Shown in pieces: positions 6,424 through 14,323 of a DNA stretch of 16,916 nt (positions are counted from its first letter, which is position 1; the number at the start of each line of letters is the position of its first letter). Below the pieces are notes generated by a model. The model had not been told where the DNA came from. It did no database searches and saw nothing but the letters and a program-made list of their open reading frames with translations. Where the stretch lies: assembly GCA_026398545.1 (NCBI GenBank), contig JAPLSR010000308.1, positions 1 to 16,916 of the forward strand. The letters are read 5' to 3'. This DNA is from Candidatus Sumerlaeota bacterium. Its GTDB lineage: Bacteria; Sumerlaeota; Sumerlaeia; MWCT01. The translations under genes and the position numbers were made by a program.

Positions 6424-7116
6424 ATGGGTAAAAAACTTGTCATTCTCTCCGGGCCGAGTTGTGTTGGGAAGGGGACGTTGAGGTCAGCCCTCCGGAGGCT
6501 TCACCCCGAAATCCATTATGCGGAACCTGTCCTCTGCCATAGCCGGCGTCCGCGCCTGAAGAGGACCACAAACACTTATGAGATTCATGGCGTGGATTAT
6601 TACTTTCTCCCGCGCGGTCTTTTTCAACTGCTGGCCCCCCAGAGATTTCTGACCATCAAGATTCGCTCTGAATACCAGGCGCTTGACCTCGCACAGATTG
6701 AATACCTCTTTGAGAATTTTGACATGGTAGTGACCGAGGCGTATCCCTCGCTCGCAAGGCTTCTGACTGACTGGGCGAAGGGTCGCTGTGGAGAGCCCGG
6801 CTTCGCAGTGACGAGTGTATTCCTCTCACCACTTTCGCAGGGGGAGATAGAATCGGCATCCCGCGCTCAGGGTATATCTGCCGAGGAGGTAGTGTATCAG
6901 GTTATGATGAAGAAGATTGCACGGAGGAGAGAAGACCCTCTGGAGAGAATGGAGGAGCGGGCGCGCAGTGCCTTCTGGGAAATCCAGCAGTCTGTTCATT
7001 ATGACCATTGCATCGTCAGCCACGCCGGCGAGGATGACTTAATGGCATGGAAAGACCCTTTGAGTTCCGAGGCGCAGAGGGCGCTGGATGAATTTGTCCG
7101 AATTATACTAAAATAG
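6424..7116 (+). CDS. Diverged guanylate-kinase-like P-loop protein
   Basis: This 230-residue soluble protein has a P-loop GPSCVGKGT (10-18) of the guanylate kinase type and an NMP-binding-like region. SRRPR (40-44) stands where guanylate kinases have TTRxPR, and GVDYYFLPRGLF matches the GxDYxFxxxxxF segment. The middle is altered: the YGT motif region reads IRSEYQALDL, and the lid is longer, so the phosphate acceptor may not be GMP. VFLSPLS (133-139) resembles the strand after the lid (IFIxPPS). It starts 9 bases after the LysE-family stop with GAAGAGGG upstream, so the pair is an operon. It converges on the TMTC-like gene. I call it a guanylate-kinase superfamily member of unknown substrate; it is unlikely to be the housekeeping Gmk. 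Confidence 0.72.
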   Translation: MGKKLVILSGPSCVGKGTLRSALRRLHPEIHYAEPVLCHSRRPRLKRTTNTYEIHGVDYYFLPRGLFQLLAPQRFLTIKIRSEYQALDLAQIEYLFENFDMVVTEAYPSLARLLTDWAKGRCGEPGFAVTSVFLSPLSQGEIESASRAQGISAEEVVYQVMMKKIARRREDPLERMEERARSAFWEIQQSVHYDHCIVSHAGEDDLMAWKDPLSSEAQRALDEFVRIILK

Positions 7117-7166
7117 GAGCGAAGGACTCATCGTTATTGCCTGATTTCCGCCTACCCGTGCGTGAT

Positions 7167-7184
7167 AATAATAACCTTATTATT
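7167..7184. terminator. AT-rich inverted repeat between convergent genes
   Basis: AATAATAA (7167-7174) and TTATTATT (7177-7184) are exact reverse complements separated by CC. The repeat lies between two convergent genes and covers the stop codon of the TMTC-like gene. A pure A-T stem with a two-base loop is weak as an RNA hairpin, so a terminator role is only tentative. Confidence 0.25.
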
Positions 7185-9204
7185 TTATATCGCCATTTAG
7201 CCGCTGGAGGTTTGACTTTGCTTCAGGGTCATCGGGACGGATGGCAAGGAGGCGGGTCCATAGTTCACGAGCCTTTTCCTTCTCACCCTTTTGCGCATAG
7301 ATGATGGCAAGATTATTCAGGGCATCTATGTTATCGGGATGGCGCATGAGGAGTTTCTGATAGATGGCGACGGCGTTTTTGAGGGCGCCGGCGTCTTTTG
7401 CGGCGCGGGTTTCATACATGTCGGCAAGGAATAGATATGCCTCCGGCGCTTCGGGCGAAAGGCGGATGGCATTTTTAAATGCGCCCATCGCCTCATCATC
7501 CTTCCCGATTTTGCGGAGCGCCATGCCTTTATAAACATAAGACGGGGCGAAGTCCGGATTGATGGCGATTGCCTGTTCGGCGGCATGGAGAAGTTCCGCT
7601 GCGGGAGCACCACGTCCAGCGAGGGTCTCCATCAGTCCCTCAAAAGCGCTGAGGAGTTCGGGGTTCAGCTCTGCCGCCACCCGAAATGCCGCCTCTGCCT
7701 CATCAAGACGTCCCCGGGCAAGTTTCAGCCTGCCCTTCAGAACGGCATTAAATGCGGAGCGGGGAAGAACGGACTCGCTGCGCCTGAGAGCCTCTTCCGC
7801 ACGTGTGAGTTCCTTTTGCGCAAGGTAAATCTTAACAAATGTCTGCTCTTTCTGGCTCGCAAGATTGGGGCTGCTGGATGTATCCGCCGCCATGAGTTCC
7901 CTTTCGGACTCTGCGTATCTGCCGCGGGAGTATAACACCTGGGCAAATATGATGTGCGCCTGCGGATTGGCGGGATTTTTCCGAACGGCATCGCTCCATA
8001 GCGTCAGTGCATCGCGCCATGTGAGTGAGCGAGCCATGGATATCCCCGCGAAGATGACAAGCACGGCGCCGAAAAGGATTCGCACTGCCCGAAACCTTCC
8101 CATCCGTCCATCAGCCGCCACGGCAATGATGATGGCTATTCCAACCATTGGAATGTACAAAAACCGCTCCGCTATCCACAGACCAAGTGGGAATATGTTT
8201 GACACAGGGAGCAGGAAAAGGATGAACCAGAGGACTCCTGTGACATATTGCGAGCGCTGGCGAAGGAGTCGTGCCGTTGCCAAAAGCATTACCACAATCA
8301 CCCCCATCCCCGTCAGGAAGCGTGGTGAAAGTGGCGAGGTCTCAATTGTGAAATAATTCGTGTAATCACAGACAAGACCTGCAGGCGCAATAATCAGCCG
8401 CAGGTAACGAAGAAAGACACGGGGCATGGTGAGCCATGTTGTGAGGGCTGAACCGGAGGGATAGTGTGGGATTTGGATTCCCTTTATCAGGAAGAAACGG
8501 GTCATCATATAGACTATGCCCGCAAGGAGGAATGGGCTGAGGCGAAAAAGCAGGTCGGGCAGTCTTTTAGTCAGCATGAGTTTCGGCGACGTGGTTTCTG
8601 AGGCGATGTAATCAATGCCCGCCAGTGCCGCAGGGAGCATCAAGACCAGCTCCTTTGTGAAAAGTCCCGCGATGAAGAAGAGGAGTGCAACAGCCCTGTA
8701 AAAATTTTGCCTTGTCCGCTCATGATAAAATAAAAGGGCGGCGCTGAGGATAAGACACAGGGCAAGGAGGTCTGTCCTGCCGGAGACAAAGCAGACCGGC
8801 TCCGAAAGGGCGGGATGAACGGCGAAGAAGAGCGAACCTGCAAACGCCCCGTTCCTCCCAAGTTTCAAAATCCCCGTCAGGACAAGGTAACACAGGACTG
8901 CATTCAGCGAGTGGAGCAATATATTTGTCAGCCGCCACCAGAATGGTCTCAGACCGAAAGTGTGATATTGAAGGGTGTTAAGAACCGTAACAATGGGACG
9001 GTAAAAGGTGATTTGCTCCGTTTCAAAGGCGTTGTGGAAAAATTCATGCGTAAATGCCGATGGGATATTTTTCAGTGATTTGATTATCGGGTTATAAAGA
9101 ATCAGAAACTCATCATCCCAGATAAATCCGCCTGACACAGAGGGGAGAAAAATCGCCACCCCGATAACGGCAATGGTGAATATATGGAGCGTCCTTTGTT
9201 TCAT
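7180..9204 (-). CDS. TMTC-like membrane glycosyltransferase with C-terminal TPRs
   Basis: About 674 residues. The first ~400 form a polytopic GT-C-type membrane domain: early FIWDDE (catalytic-type aspartates, D30/D31), TFYRPIVTVLNTLQYH, FAVHPALSEPVCFVSGRTDLL, and the late motif SNIFPLGLWIAERFLYIP. These match the TMTC/DUF1736 group of lipid-linked sugar O-mannosyltransferases. The rest (about 405-674) is helical TPR repeats, clearest from NPANPQAH to the end (for example INPDFAPSYVYKGMALRKIG). A probable role is transferring a sugar from a polyprenyl carrier to proteins or cell-envelope polymers, with the TPRs binding the partner. The frame extends to a GTG at 9222, but GAAGGGA lies nine bases before ATG 9204, which I take as the start. 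It is 27 bases after the NHL gene, in the same operon. Confidence 0.85.
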   Translation of the reverse strand: MKQRTLHIFTIAVIGVAIFLPSVSGGFIWDDEFLILYNPIIKSLKNIPSAFTHEFFHNAFETEQITFYRPIVTVLNTLQYHTFGLRPFWWRLTNILLHSLNAVLCYLVLTGILKLGRNGAFAGSLFFAVHPALSEPVCFVSGRTDLLALCLILSAALLFYHERTRQNFYRAVALLFFIAGLFTKELVLMLPAALAGIDYIASETTSPKLMLTKRLPDLLFRLSPFLLAGIVYMMTRFFLIKGIQIPHYPSGSALTTWLTMPRVFLRYLRLIIAPAGLVCDYTNYFTIETSPLSPRFLTGMGVIVVMLLATARLLRQRSQYVTGVLWFILFLLPVSNIFPLGLWIAERFLYIPMVGIAIIIAVAADGRMGRFRAVRILFGAVLVIFAGISMARSLTWRDALTLWSDAVRKNPANPQAHIIFAQVLYSRGRYAESERELMAADTSSSPNLASQKEQTFVKIYLAQKELTRAEEALRRSESVLPRSAFNAVLKGRLKLARGRLDEAEAAFRVAAELNPELLSAFEGLMETLAGRGAPAAELLHAAEQAIAINPDFAPSYVYKGMALRKIGKDDEAMGAFKNAIRLSPEAPEAYLFLADMYETRAAKDAGALKNAVAIYQKLLMRHPDNIDALNNLAIIYAQKGEKEKARELWTRLLAIRPDDPEAKSNLQRLNGDIK

Positions 9205-9213
9205 AACCGTAAT

Positions 9214-9220
9214 TCCCTTC
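9214..9220 (-). promoter_or_regulatory. Ribosome binding site deciding the TMTC-like start
   Basis: GAAGGGA on the minus strand is nine bases upstream of ATG 9204. It overlaps the codons that follow the alternative GTG at 9222, which has no suitably spaced site of its own. This favours ATG 9204. Confidence 0.6.
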
Positions 9221-9231
9221 ACCCCTCATTC

Positions 9232-10287
9232 TCAGGGCTTCAGCCAGGCGTTTTGCTCATGGGGAAAGACCTTCAAGATGCGCCTGCCGCGTCCATCAAG
9301 GATGTAGAGCGAGCCAATGGAATCAAAGGCGAGGGCATCAGCCCTGACCTCCGGCAAGCCCTCCTTATCCCGGTCGAAGACAACGCCGCCAAGGAATTTA
9401 CCGAGCGGTGTGAAAAGCTGGATGCGTCCGCCTGAGGAATCCACAACGGCAAGAATCCCACTGTGATTCACGGCAATGGACGATGGGAGTGATAAATCCC
9501 CCCACCTTGACCCCTTTTGACCGAAGAGCCATTTTTCAGCCTTCGTAGCCACTTCGGCGAAGTAGGCTAATGTCCCATCAGGTTGAAAAACCTGCACACG
9601 ATGGTTTTCGGTGTCCGCCACGTAAAGTTCGCCGTTCACGCCGGATGCAATCCCTCCGGGACGCCCCAGTTGCCCATTGGCGCTTCCCGCTTCTCCCCAC
9701 GCTTCGATTAATTCCCTCTTGAAGGAGAAATGGAGAATCCGGCACTTTTTCGCATCGGCAACAAAGATGTCGCCCGCCGGTGTAATGGCGATTGCGGAGG
9801 GGGAATCAATTTGTCTCCCCTTGTTCGCAGGGGTCTCAAGCGGGCTTATGAGCCTGCCGGAAAAATCATAGCAGAGGACATCCCTCGTTTCGGTGTCTAT
9901 GACAAAAAGGTCTCCGAAGGGATTCATGGCAAGGGGACCCGGACGATGGAGAGTGCGTGAATCGCCGGTTTCATGAATCATGGTTTTCAAAAAGTCGCCC
10001 CTTGGGGAAAATACATTAACCGCATTGCGACCCGCATCGGAGATGTAAATCCGGTCGTTGCGGTCAATGAAGAGTCCTGTCGGTTCCGTGACAGAGCGTG
10101 GTTCGTTTCCATTAGGGATAAAGAGGTCTTGCCGCTTTTCCTCCGCCTTTGGCTTATACACAAAGACCCGCGGCTGGGGTGAGTAATAAACCGTCTCGCC
10201 GTCCGGTGTGATATAAAATTCCCTCCCCGTGCAAATTATACTTTGCAGGAAAAGAAGAATTATCAGGAATTCTTTACTTCGGCGCAT
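9232..10287 (-). CDS. Exported six-bladed NHL-repeat beta-propeller protein
   Basis: This 351-residue protein has a hydrophobic N-terminal signal (residues 7-19). Six NHL repeats begin at about 67, 115, 162, 209, 267 and 314, each with a pattern like P-x-G-I-A-x-x-x-x-G-x-L-Y-V-A-D-T-x-x-H-R-V-x-V-F. The fourth is preceded by the classic linker WGEAGSANGQLGRP. Six repeats would close a beta-propeller, usually a protein, sugar or ligand platform without catalysis. I chose ATG 10287 because it follows the queE stop by four bases, has GGGGAAG upstream and places the signal at the N-terminus. The frame runs back to 10383, inside queE. The binding partner is unknown; co-transcription with the glycosyltransferase suggests an envelope role. 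Confidence 0.86.
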   Translation of the reverse strand: MRRSKEFLIILLFLQSIICTGREFYITPDGETVYYSPQPRVFVYKPKAEEKRQDLFIPNGNEPRSVTEPTGLFIDRNDRIYISDAGRNAVNVFSPRGDFLKTMIHETGDSRTLHRPGPLAMNPFGDLFVIDTETRDVLCYDFSGRLISPLETPANKGRQIDSPSAIAITPAGDIFVADAKKCRILHFSFKRELIEAWGEAGSANGQLGRPGGIASGVNGELYVADTENHRVQVFQPDGTLAYFAEVATKAEKWLFGQKGSRWGDLSLPSSIAVNHSGILAVVDSSGGRIQLFTPLGKFLGGVVFDRDKEGLPEVRADALAFDSIGSLYILDGRGRRILKVFPHEQNAWLKP

Positions 10288-10291
10288 ATTA

Positions 10292-10930
10292 TTATCTTCC
10301 CCGCTCATCGGGCGACCAGATATATTTATGAATCTGAAGGTTGAGCCTGATTGGGAGGTGGGTTTCAAGAATCCACCCGGCAAGGGCGTCCGGTCTCATC
10401 CGCCCGAATGCGGGGGAAAAGAGCACGCCCACCCGCTCGATAAGGGCATAACGGCGCACCATCTCCAGCGCAAAGTCAAAATCCGCCCTGTCGCCAATCA
10501 CAAATTTAACCTCATCCGAAGGACGAAGCCTCTCCAGATTCGCAAGGTAATTTTTACTCGCCATTCCGCTGCCCGGACATTTTACATCCAGAATCACGTT
10601 CACGCCTTCAGGAATCTCGCCCAGGGGGATGGAGCCGTTAGTTTCGAGGATGACTTTGAAGCCCCCCTGTATGAGTTTGTGCACAAGGTCACGCGTTTCC
10701 TCCTGCAGAAGCGGTTCGCCACCAGTCAGGAGCACCAGCCGGAGACCGCTTGCATGGCAGAAGGCGCACACCTGCTCCAGACTCATCTCCATATATGATG
10801 AGCGGGCGAAGGGCGTGTCACAGAAGGAGCAATCCAGGTTACACCCTGCAAGCCTTACAATGACGCACGGCAGACCCGCATGACTCGTCTCACCCTCAAT
10901 AGCGGGATACATTTCACAGACATTCAGCAT
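10292..10930 (-). CDS. queE: 7-carboxy-7-deazaguanine synthase (radical SAM)
   Basis: QueE converts 6-carboxytetrahydropterin to 7-carboxy-7-deazaguanine, a step on the way to preQ0 and queuosine. The 212-residue protein begins with the family motif EMYPAIEGETSHAG. It then has the variant radical-SAM cluster motif CNLDCSFC (C30, C34, C37; CX3CX2C), followed by TGGEPLLQ (69-76), ETNGS, DVKCPGSGM and the C-terminal NLQIHKYIW. All iron-sulfur and SAM-site elements are present, so it should be active. The start ATG lacks a clear ribosome binding site. It is first in an operon with the NHL and TMTC-like genes, an unusual setting, since no queC, queD or queF is nearby. Confidence 0.93.
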   Translation of the reverse strand: MLNVCEMYPAIEGETSHAGLPCVIVRLAGCNLDCSFCDTPFARSSYMEMSLEQVCAFCHASGLRLVLLTGGEPLLQEETRDLVHKLIQGGFKVILETNGSIPLGEIPEGVNVILDVKCPGSGMASKNYLANLERLRPSDEVKFVIGDRADFDFALEMVRRYALIERVGVLFSPAFGRMRPDALAGWILETHLPIRLNLQIHKYIWSPDERGR

Positions 10931-10940
10931 GGCATTGCCA

Positions 10941-10969
10941 TTTATGGATTTGTTTTAAAATAAAGCCAA
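10941..10969 (-). promoter_or_regulatory. Candidate promoter for queE giving a very short leader
   Basis: On the minus strand, TTGGCT (plus 10964-10969) and CATAAA (plus 10941-10946) are 17 bases apart, each matching four of six consensus positions. A start about seven bases past the -10 would fall within a few bases of the queE ATG at 10930. That would agree with the missing ribosome binding site. This is weak evidence. Confidence 0.3.
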
Positions 10970-11071
10970 CCTGCGGGGCGATGTAAAGGTCATTTTTGAT
11001 GAATGTGCGGAACTTTTTTTCACGGCAGTGTGTCCTAATCATTAGAAAGTCTTTTAAGGAGGAATGACAAA

Positions 11072-13252
11072 ATGAAAAGCGCATTACGAACATATGTTTT
11101 CACTCTTCTGTTTATTTCACACCTTTGTTTGCTCCATGCAGACGGGCTCATCATCATAGATGCCCCTATTCCCCATGGAATTGCGGTTCGTCCGGCGGTG
11201 CCCAAGCCGGAAGCCCTGCCCGTCAAATATCATCACGTGAAGGTTGAAATCACCAATCAGGTTGCCACCACACACATTGACCAGGTGTTTTTAAATCCTT
11301 ATGACCGCGACCTTGAGGGGACTTATATCTTTCCCCTCCCCGAGGAGGCGGCAATCTCCGATTTCGCCCTTTACATGGACGGTCAAAGGGTCAGTGGCGA
11401 CGTGTTGGAGAAGGAAAAGGCGCGCCGTATCTATGAGGATATCGTCCGTCGCATGAAAGACCCCGGTCTTCTTGAATATATCGGACGCAATATGTTTCAG
11501 GCGCGCATCTATCCCATCCCTGCGAGGGGCGAGCGGCGTATTGAGCTCACCTATCACCAGACCCTCAAATATGACGCAGGTATAGTGCAGTATGTCTATC
11601 CGCTCAACACAGAGCGTTTCTCGCCAAAGCCTCTCGATGAGGTCTCTCTCTCGGTGAAGGTAAAATCCGCCGTGCCGATAAAGACCATCTATTCGCCCAG
11701 TCATGAGGTGGATGTCAAACTGGAAAAAAATGAGGCGACATGCGGGTTCGAGGAGAAAAATGTCCGTCCGGACAGGGATTTTGTCCTGTATTATACCGTT
11801 TCGGAGAAGGACCTCGGGTTGAATCTCCTCACGCACAAGCGCCCCGATGCGGATGGCTTTTTCATGATGCTCATATCGCCCGGAAAGATTGACGCACCAG
11901 CGCAGGAAAAGGATATTGTGTTCGTCCTGGATACCTCCGGCAGTATGAAGGGTGAAAAGTTGGCTCAGGTCAAGGATGCCCTGCGATTCTGCCTCAAGGG
12001 TTTGAAAAAGGGCGACCGCTTCGGGCTCATCACCTTTGCCACTGCTGTGAACCCGCTTAAGGATGCCCTTTCAGAGGTGAATGATGCGGAGATTCAGTCG
12101 GCGCTCAAGTTTGTGGACGTGATGGAGGCAAGAGGCGGAACGGATATCAATAGCGCACTGGTCAAGGCGCTGGAGATGCTGCCTGAATCCAGGCGTCCGC
12201 GTATGGTGGTCTTTCTCACGGATGGCGAACCCACCATCGGCGTTACCAACCGGGAGGATATACTTAAACACGTTGCCGAGGACAATAAGGTAAAGGCGCG
12301 CATATTTGCCTTCGGCGTCGGGGAGGAGGTCAATACCATACTCCTTGATAAGATTGCCGATACGCAACGAGGCGCCGTTGAATATGTTAAGCCGGGCGAA
12401 AATATAGAGATTAAGGTTTCATCATTCTTTGACAAGATAAGTGAGCCCGTGCTGACTGACCTCGCCATCGATTACGGCAAGGTCAAAGTTACAGACATCT
12501 ATCCCCAAACCCTGCCCGACCTCTTTTATGGCAGTCAGATAACACTTATGGGGCGCTTTAGCGGCGAGGGCGTTACGGCTATAACTCTCACAGGCTATGT
12601 GGGCGGCAAGAAGACGAGTTTTGTCTTTGAGGACAATTTCAAAAATACGGAGCGCGAAAATGAATTCATTCCGCGCCTCTGGGCAACACGAAAAATCGGC
12701 TATCTCCTGAGCGAGGTGCGCCTGAAGGGGGAAAATAAGGAACTCATTGATGAAATCGTCCGCCTGAGCCGTGAATATGGCATCATAACCCCATATACAT
12801 CTTTCCTTATTGTTGATAAGGATGAAGTGCCGGGACGGGTGGCTAACTTACCTCAAGGGACGCGGGTGCCATATTTTGGGATTCGGGCGGGGGACACTAT
12901 GGCTGGCGCTCCTCAGATGCAGACATTTGCAATGCGGATGAAGTCAGAGGTCGGACATGAGGCAGTTACTGTATCCAAATCCCTGCGCGACTTGAGGGAG
13001 TCAAAGGTTGCAGCCGCGCCGGCGGAAGTGAAGGACAGGGTCAAGCACATCGGGGGCAAGACATTTTACCTGAGGGATGAATACTGGGTGGATTCCACCT
13101 TCAAGGAGGGCATGAAGGTCAAAGAGGTCAAATATTTGAGCGATGAATATTTCAGCCTCCTGAAGGATAAATCCGAGTTGGGGAAATACTTTTCCGCCGC
13201 CGAGAAAATCATCATCGTTTTCAAGGGGGAGTGTTATAAAATTATAGAATGA
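11072..13252 (+). CDS. Exported VIT- and VWA-domain protein (inter-alpha-trypsin-inhibitor-like)
   Basis: This 726-residue protein has a signal peptide (cleavage near LLHA, 23). A VIT domain spans about 45-175 (VEITNQVATTHIDQVFLNPY, FPLPEEAAISDF, then ARIYPIPARGERRIEL). A von Willebrand A domain spans about 280-450 with a complete MIDAS: DTSGS (D287, S289, S291), T357 in GGTD, and D384 in LTDGEPTIG. It should therefore bind a divalent metal and a partner. The region LWATRKIGYLL to YGIITPYTSFLIVD (537-582) is typical of the C-terminal side of this family, and a final small domain (about 660-726, from KTFYLRDEYWVDS) closes it. A strong AAGGAGG (11056-11062) sets the start. It is divergent from queE and probably a single-gene unit. 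The function is envelope-associated and otherwise unknown. Confidence 0.92.
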   Translation: MKSALRTYVFTLLFISHLCLLHADGLIIIDAPIPHGIAVRPAVPKPEALPVKYHHVKVEITNQVATTHIDQVFLNPYDRDLEGTYIFPLPEEAAISDFALYMDGQRVSGDVLEKEKARRIYEDIVRRMKDPGLLEYIGRNMFQARIYPIPARGERRIELTYHQTLKYDAGIVQYVYPLNTERFSPKPLDEVSLSVKVKSAVPIKTIYSPSHEVDVKLEKNEATCGFEEKNVRPDRDFVLYYTVSEKDLGLNLLTHKRPDADGFFMMLISPGKIDAPAQEKDIVFVLDTSGSMKGEKLAQVKDALRFCLKGLKKGDRFGLITFATAVNPLKDALSEVNDAEIQSALKFVDVMEARGGTDINSALVKALEMLPESRRPRMVVFLTDGEPTIGVTNREDILKHVAEDNKVKARIFAFGVGEEVNTILLDKIADTQRGAVEYVKPGENIEIKVSSFFDKISEPVLTDLAIDYGKVKVTDIYPQTLPDLFYGSQITLMGRFSGEGVTAITLTGYVGGKKTSFVFEDNFKNTERENEFIPRLWATRKIGYLLSEVRLKGENKELIDEIVRLSREYGIITPYTSFLIVDKDEVPGRVANLPQGTRVPYFGIRAGDTMAGAPQMQTFAMRMKSEVGHEAVTVSKSLRDLRESKVAAAPAEVKDRVKHIGGKTFYLRDEYWVDSTFKEGMKVKEVKYLSDEYFSLLKDKSELGKYFSAAEKIIIVFKGECYKIIE

Positions 13253-13295
13253 GTAAAGTGTAGTATCAGGGAACTATGGGAGTCCTTGATAGAGG

Positions 13296-13336
13296 ATGCC
13301 TCCTCTCCAGAGATGGACGGAGGCATTTCCTTTTTC
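13296..13336 (+). terminator. Rho-independent terminator after the VIT/VWA gene
   Basis: ATGCCTCC (13296-13303) pairs perfectly with GGAGGCAT (13319-13326). A T-rich run (TTTCCTTTTT) follows at once. The hairpin is 43 bases after the stop codon, which suits a terminator of the VIT/VWA transcript. Confidence 0.7.
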
Positions 13337-13382
13337 AGGGTGGTCATATCATGAATTGAGGTGAGCCTTTTTTAAATATTTA

Positions 13383-13411
13383 TTGACTTGTGGTTTATCT
13401 ATGGTTTAAAT
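13383..13411 (+). promoter_or_regulatory. Candidate promoter of the repeat-protein / beta-helix locus
   Basis: TTGACT (13383-13388) and TTAAAT (13406-13411) are separated by 17 bases in an AT-rich stretch, downstream of the preceding terminator and about 50 bases before the next start codon. Position and spacing are good; only sequence similarity supports it. Confidence 0.5.
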
Positions 13412-13445
13412 AAAATCAAAAATTTTCACCAAACTTTTCATTATA

Positions 13446-13454
13446 AAGGAGGTG
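13446..13454 (+). promoter_or_regulatory. Ribosome binding site deciding the start at 13461
   Basis: AAGGAGGTG is a near-perfect anti-16S match. Its last three bases are an in-frame GTG (13452-13454) that could be mistaken for the start. The ATG at 13461 is six bases beyond and is the plausible initiation codon. Confidence 0.75.
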
Positions 13455-13460
13455 AACAAA

Positions 13461-14300
13461 ATGTCCTTGAGAAAAGATAAAGAAATAGGGACAGCGAGGG
13501 GTAAAATTTTAAGAAAAGTGTTCATTTCCCTGGTCATCTTTTTGTTTATAGCCCTGTCCGTCCTTGCAACAGAGCCGTATGATATACTCTTCAGCACAGA
13601 TGAGGATTTTTCGCTCAATCTTCTCCGCCCTGCCGATGATAATCTTGTTTATTATTCCGCAGGCAGTTATGATATATCGAGTCTAATTTCCCCCGGAACG
13701 CTTCCTCCCGAGGTGAATATTGATGCCCTGTCAATAGTCGGCGCCAATACGGTGGTATTTTCCCTCGATGAGGATGCCTTCCTGCCGGGCGTGGGACTTG
13801 TGGCAGATGAAGACCTGATTTCCTTTGATGGTTTAAATTTCAGCCTCTGGTGGGATGGCTCGGCGAATGGATTGCCGCCAGAGGTTAATCTTGATGCCGT
13901 TCATGTGATTTCCCCCACCGAATTTTTATTCTCCCTGGAGGAGGATGCGATTCTTCCGGATGTGGGCCTTGTGGCGGATGAAGATATCATCCGGTTTTCA
14001 GGCGGGACGTTCACCATGGAGCTGGATGGTTCCGCGATCGGCATTCCGCCCGAGGCGGATGTGGATGCCGTCGCTATCCTGCCTAATACGACGCCTGTGA
14101 CCTACATTTTATCCCTGCGTTCTGCCAATTTTATTGATGGGAATCTCTATTGCCATTCCGATTTGATTGCCTACAGCGTGGGAGGTTTTTCAAAGTTCTT
14201 TGACGCCGAAGCGAATGGCATCCCACCCGAAGTGAATATTAATGCCGTGGAAATCCTGGGAAGAACGCATGTCCCGGACTGGATGCTTATTAATCGTTAA
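13461..14300 (+). CDS. Exported protein of four tandem ~57-residue repeats, function unknown
   Basis: This 279-residue protein has a long basic N-terminus, a hydrophobic signal (20-35) and likely cleavage after VLA (36). The mature part is made of repeats whose boundaries fall at L81, L138, I195 and I254, each starting with (L/I)PPE and then (V/A)(N/D)(I/L/V)(D/N)A. The middle two share SL-x-EDA-x-LP-x-VGLVADED and end in DGSA. A degenerate copy (about 42-80) precedes L81. Spacing is 57, 57 and 59 residues. Repeats carrying VADEDI and DGS motifs occur in secreted proteins of environmental bacteria, but I know of no assigned function; the many acidic residues could bind calcium. There is one cysteine (C231). 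A beta-helix gene follows 23 bases downstream, so they are probably co-transcribed. Confidence 0.75.
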   Translation: MSLRKDKEIGTARGKILRKVFISLVIFLFIALSVLATEPYDILFSTDEDFSLNLLRPADDNLVYYSAGSYDISSLISPGTLPPEVNIDALSIVGANTVVFSLDEDAFLPGVGLVADEDLISFDGLNFSLWWDGSANGLPPEVNLDAVHVISPTEFLFSLEEDAILPDVGLVADEDIIRFSGGTFTMELDGSAIGIPPEADVDAVAILPNTTPVTYILSLRSANFIDGNLYCHSDLIAYSVGGFSKFFDAEANGIPPEVNINAVEILGRTHVPDWMLINR

Positions 14301-14323
14301 ATCGAAAAAGGAGGTTTAGGAAA

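Noticed and set aside
10931..11071. Possible preQ1 or other riboswitch upstream of queE
   Set aside because: Only about 140 bases are shared with the divergent VIT/VWA gene. I could not find a C-rich loop with an A-rich tail of the preQ1 type on the queE strand, and the likely transcript leader is too short.
11291..11836. A minus-strand open frame inside the VIT/VWA gene
   Set aside because: It is fully contained in, and antisense to, a gene with an intact VIT domain; no ribosome binding site or domain of its own.
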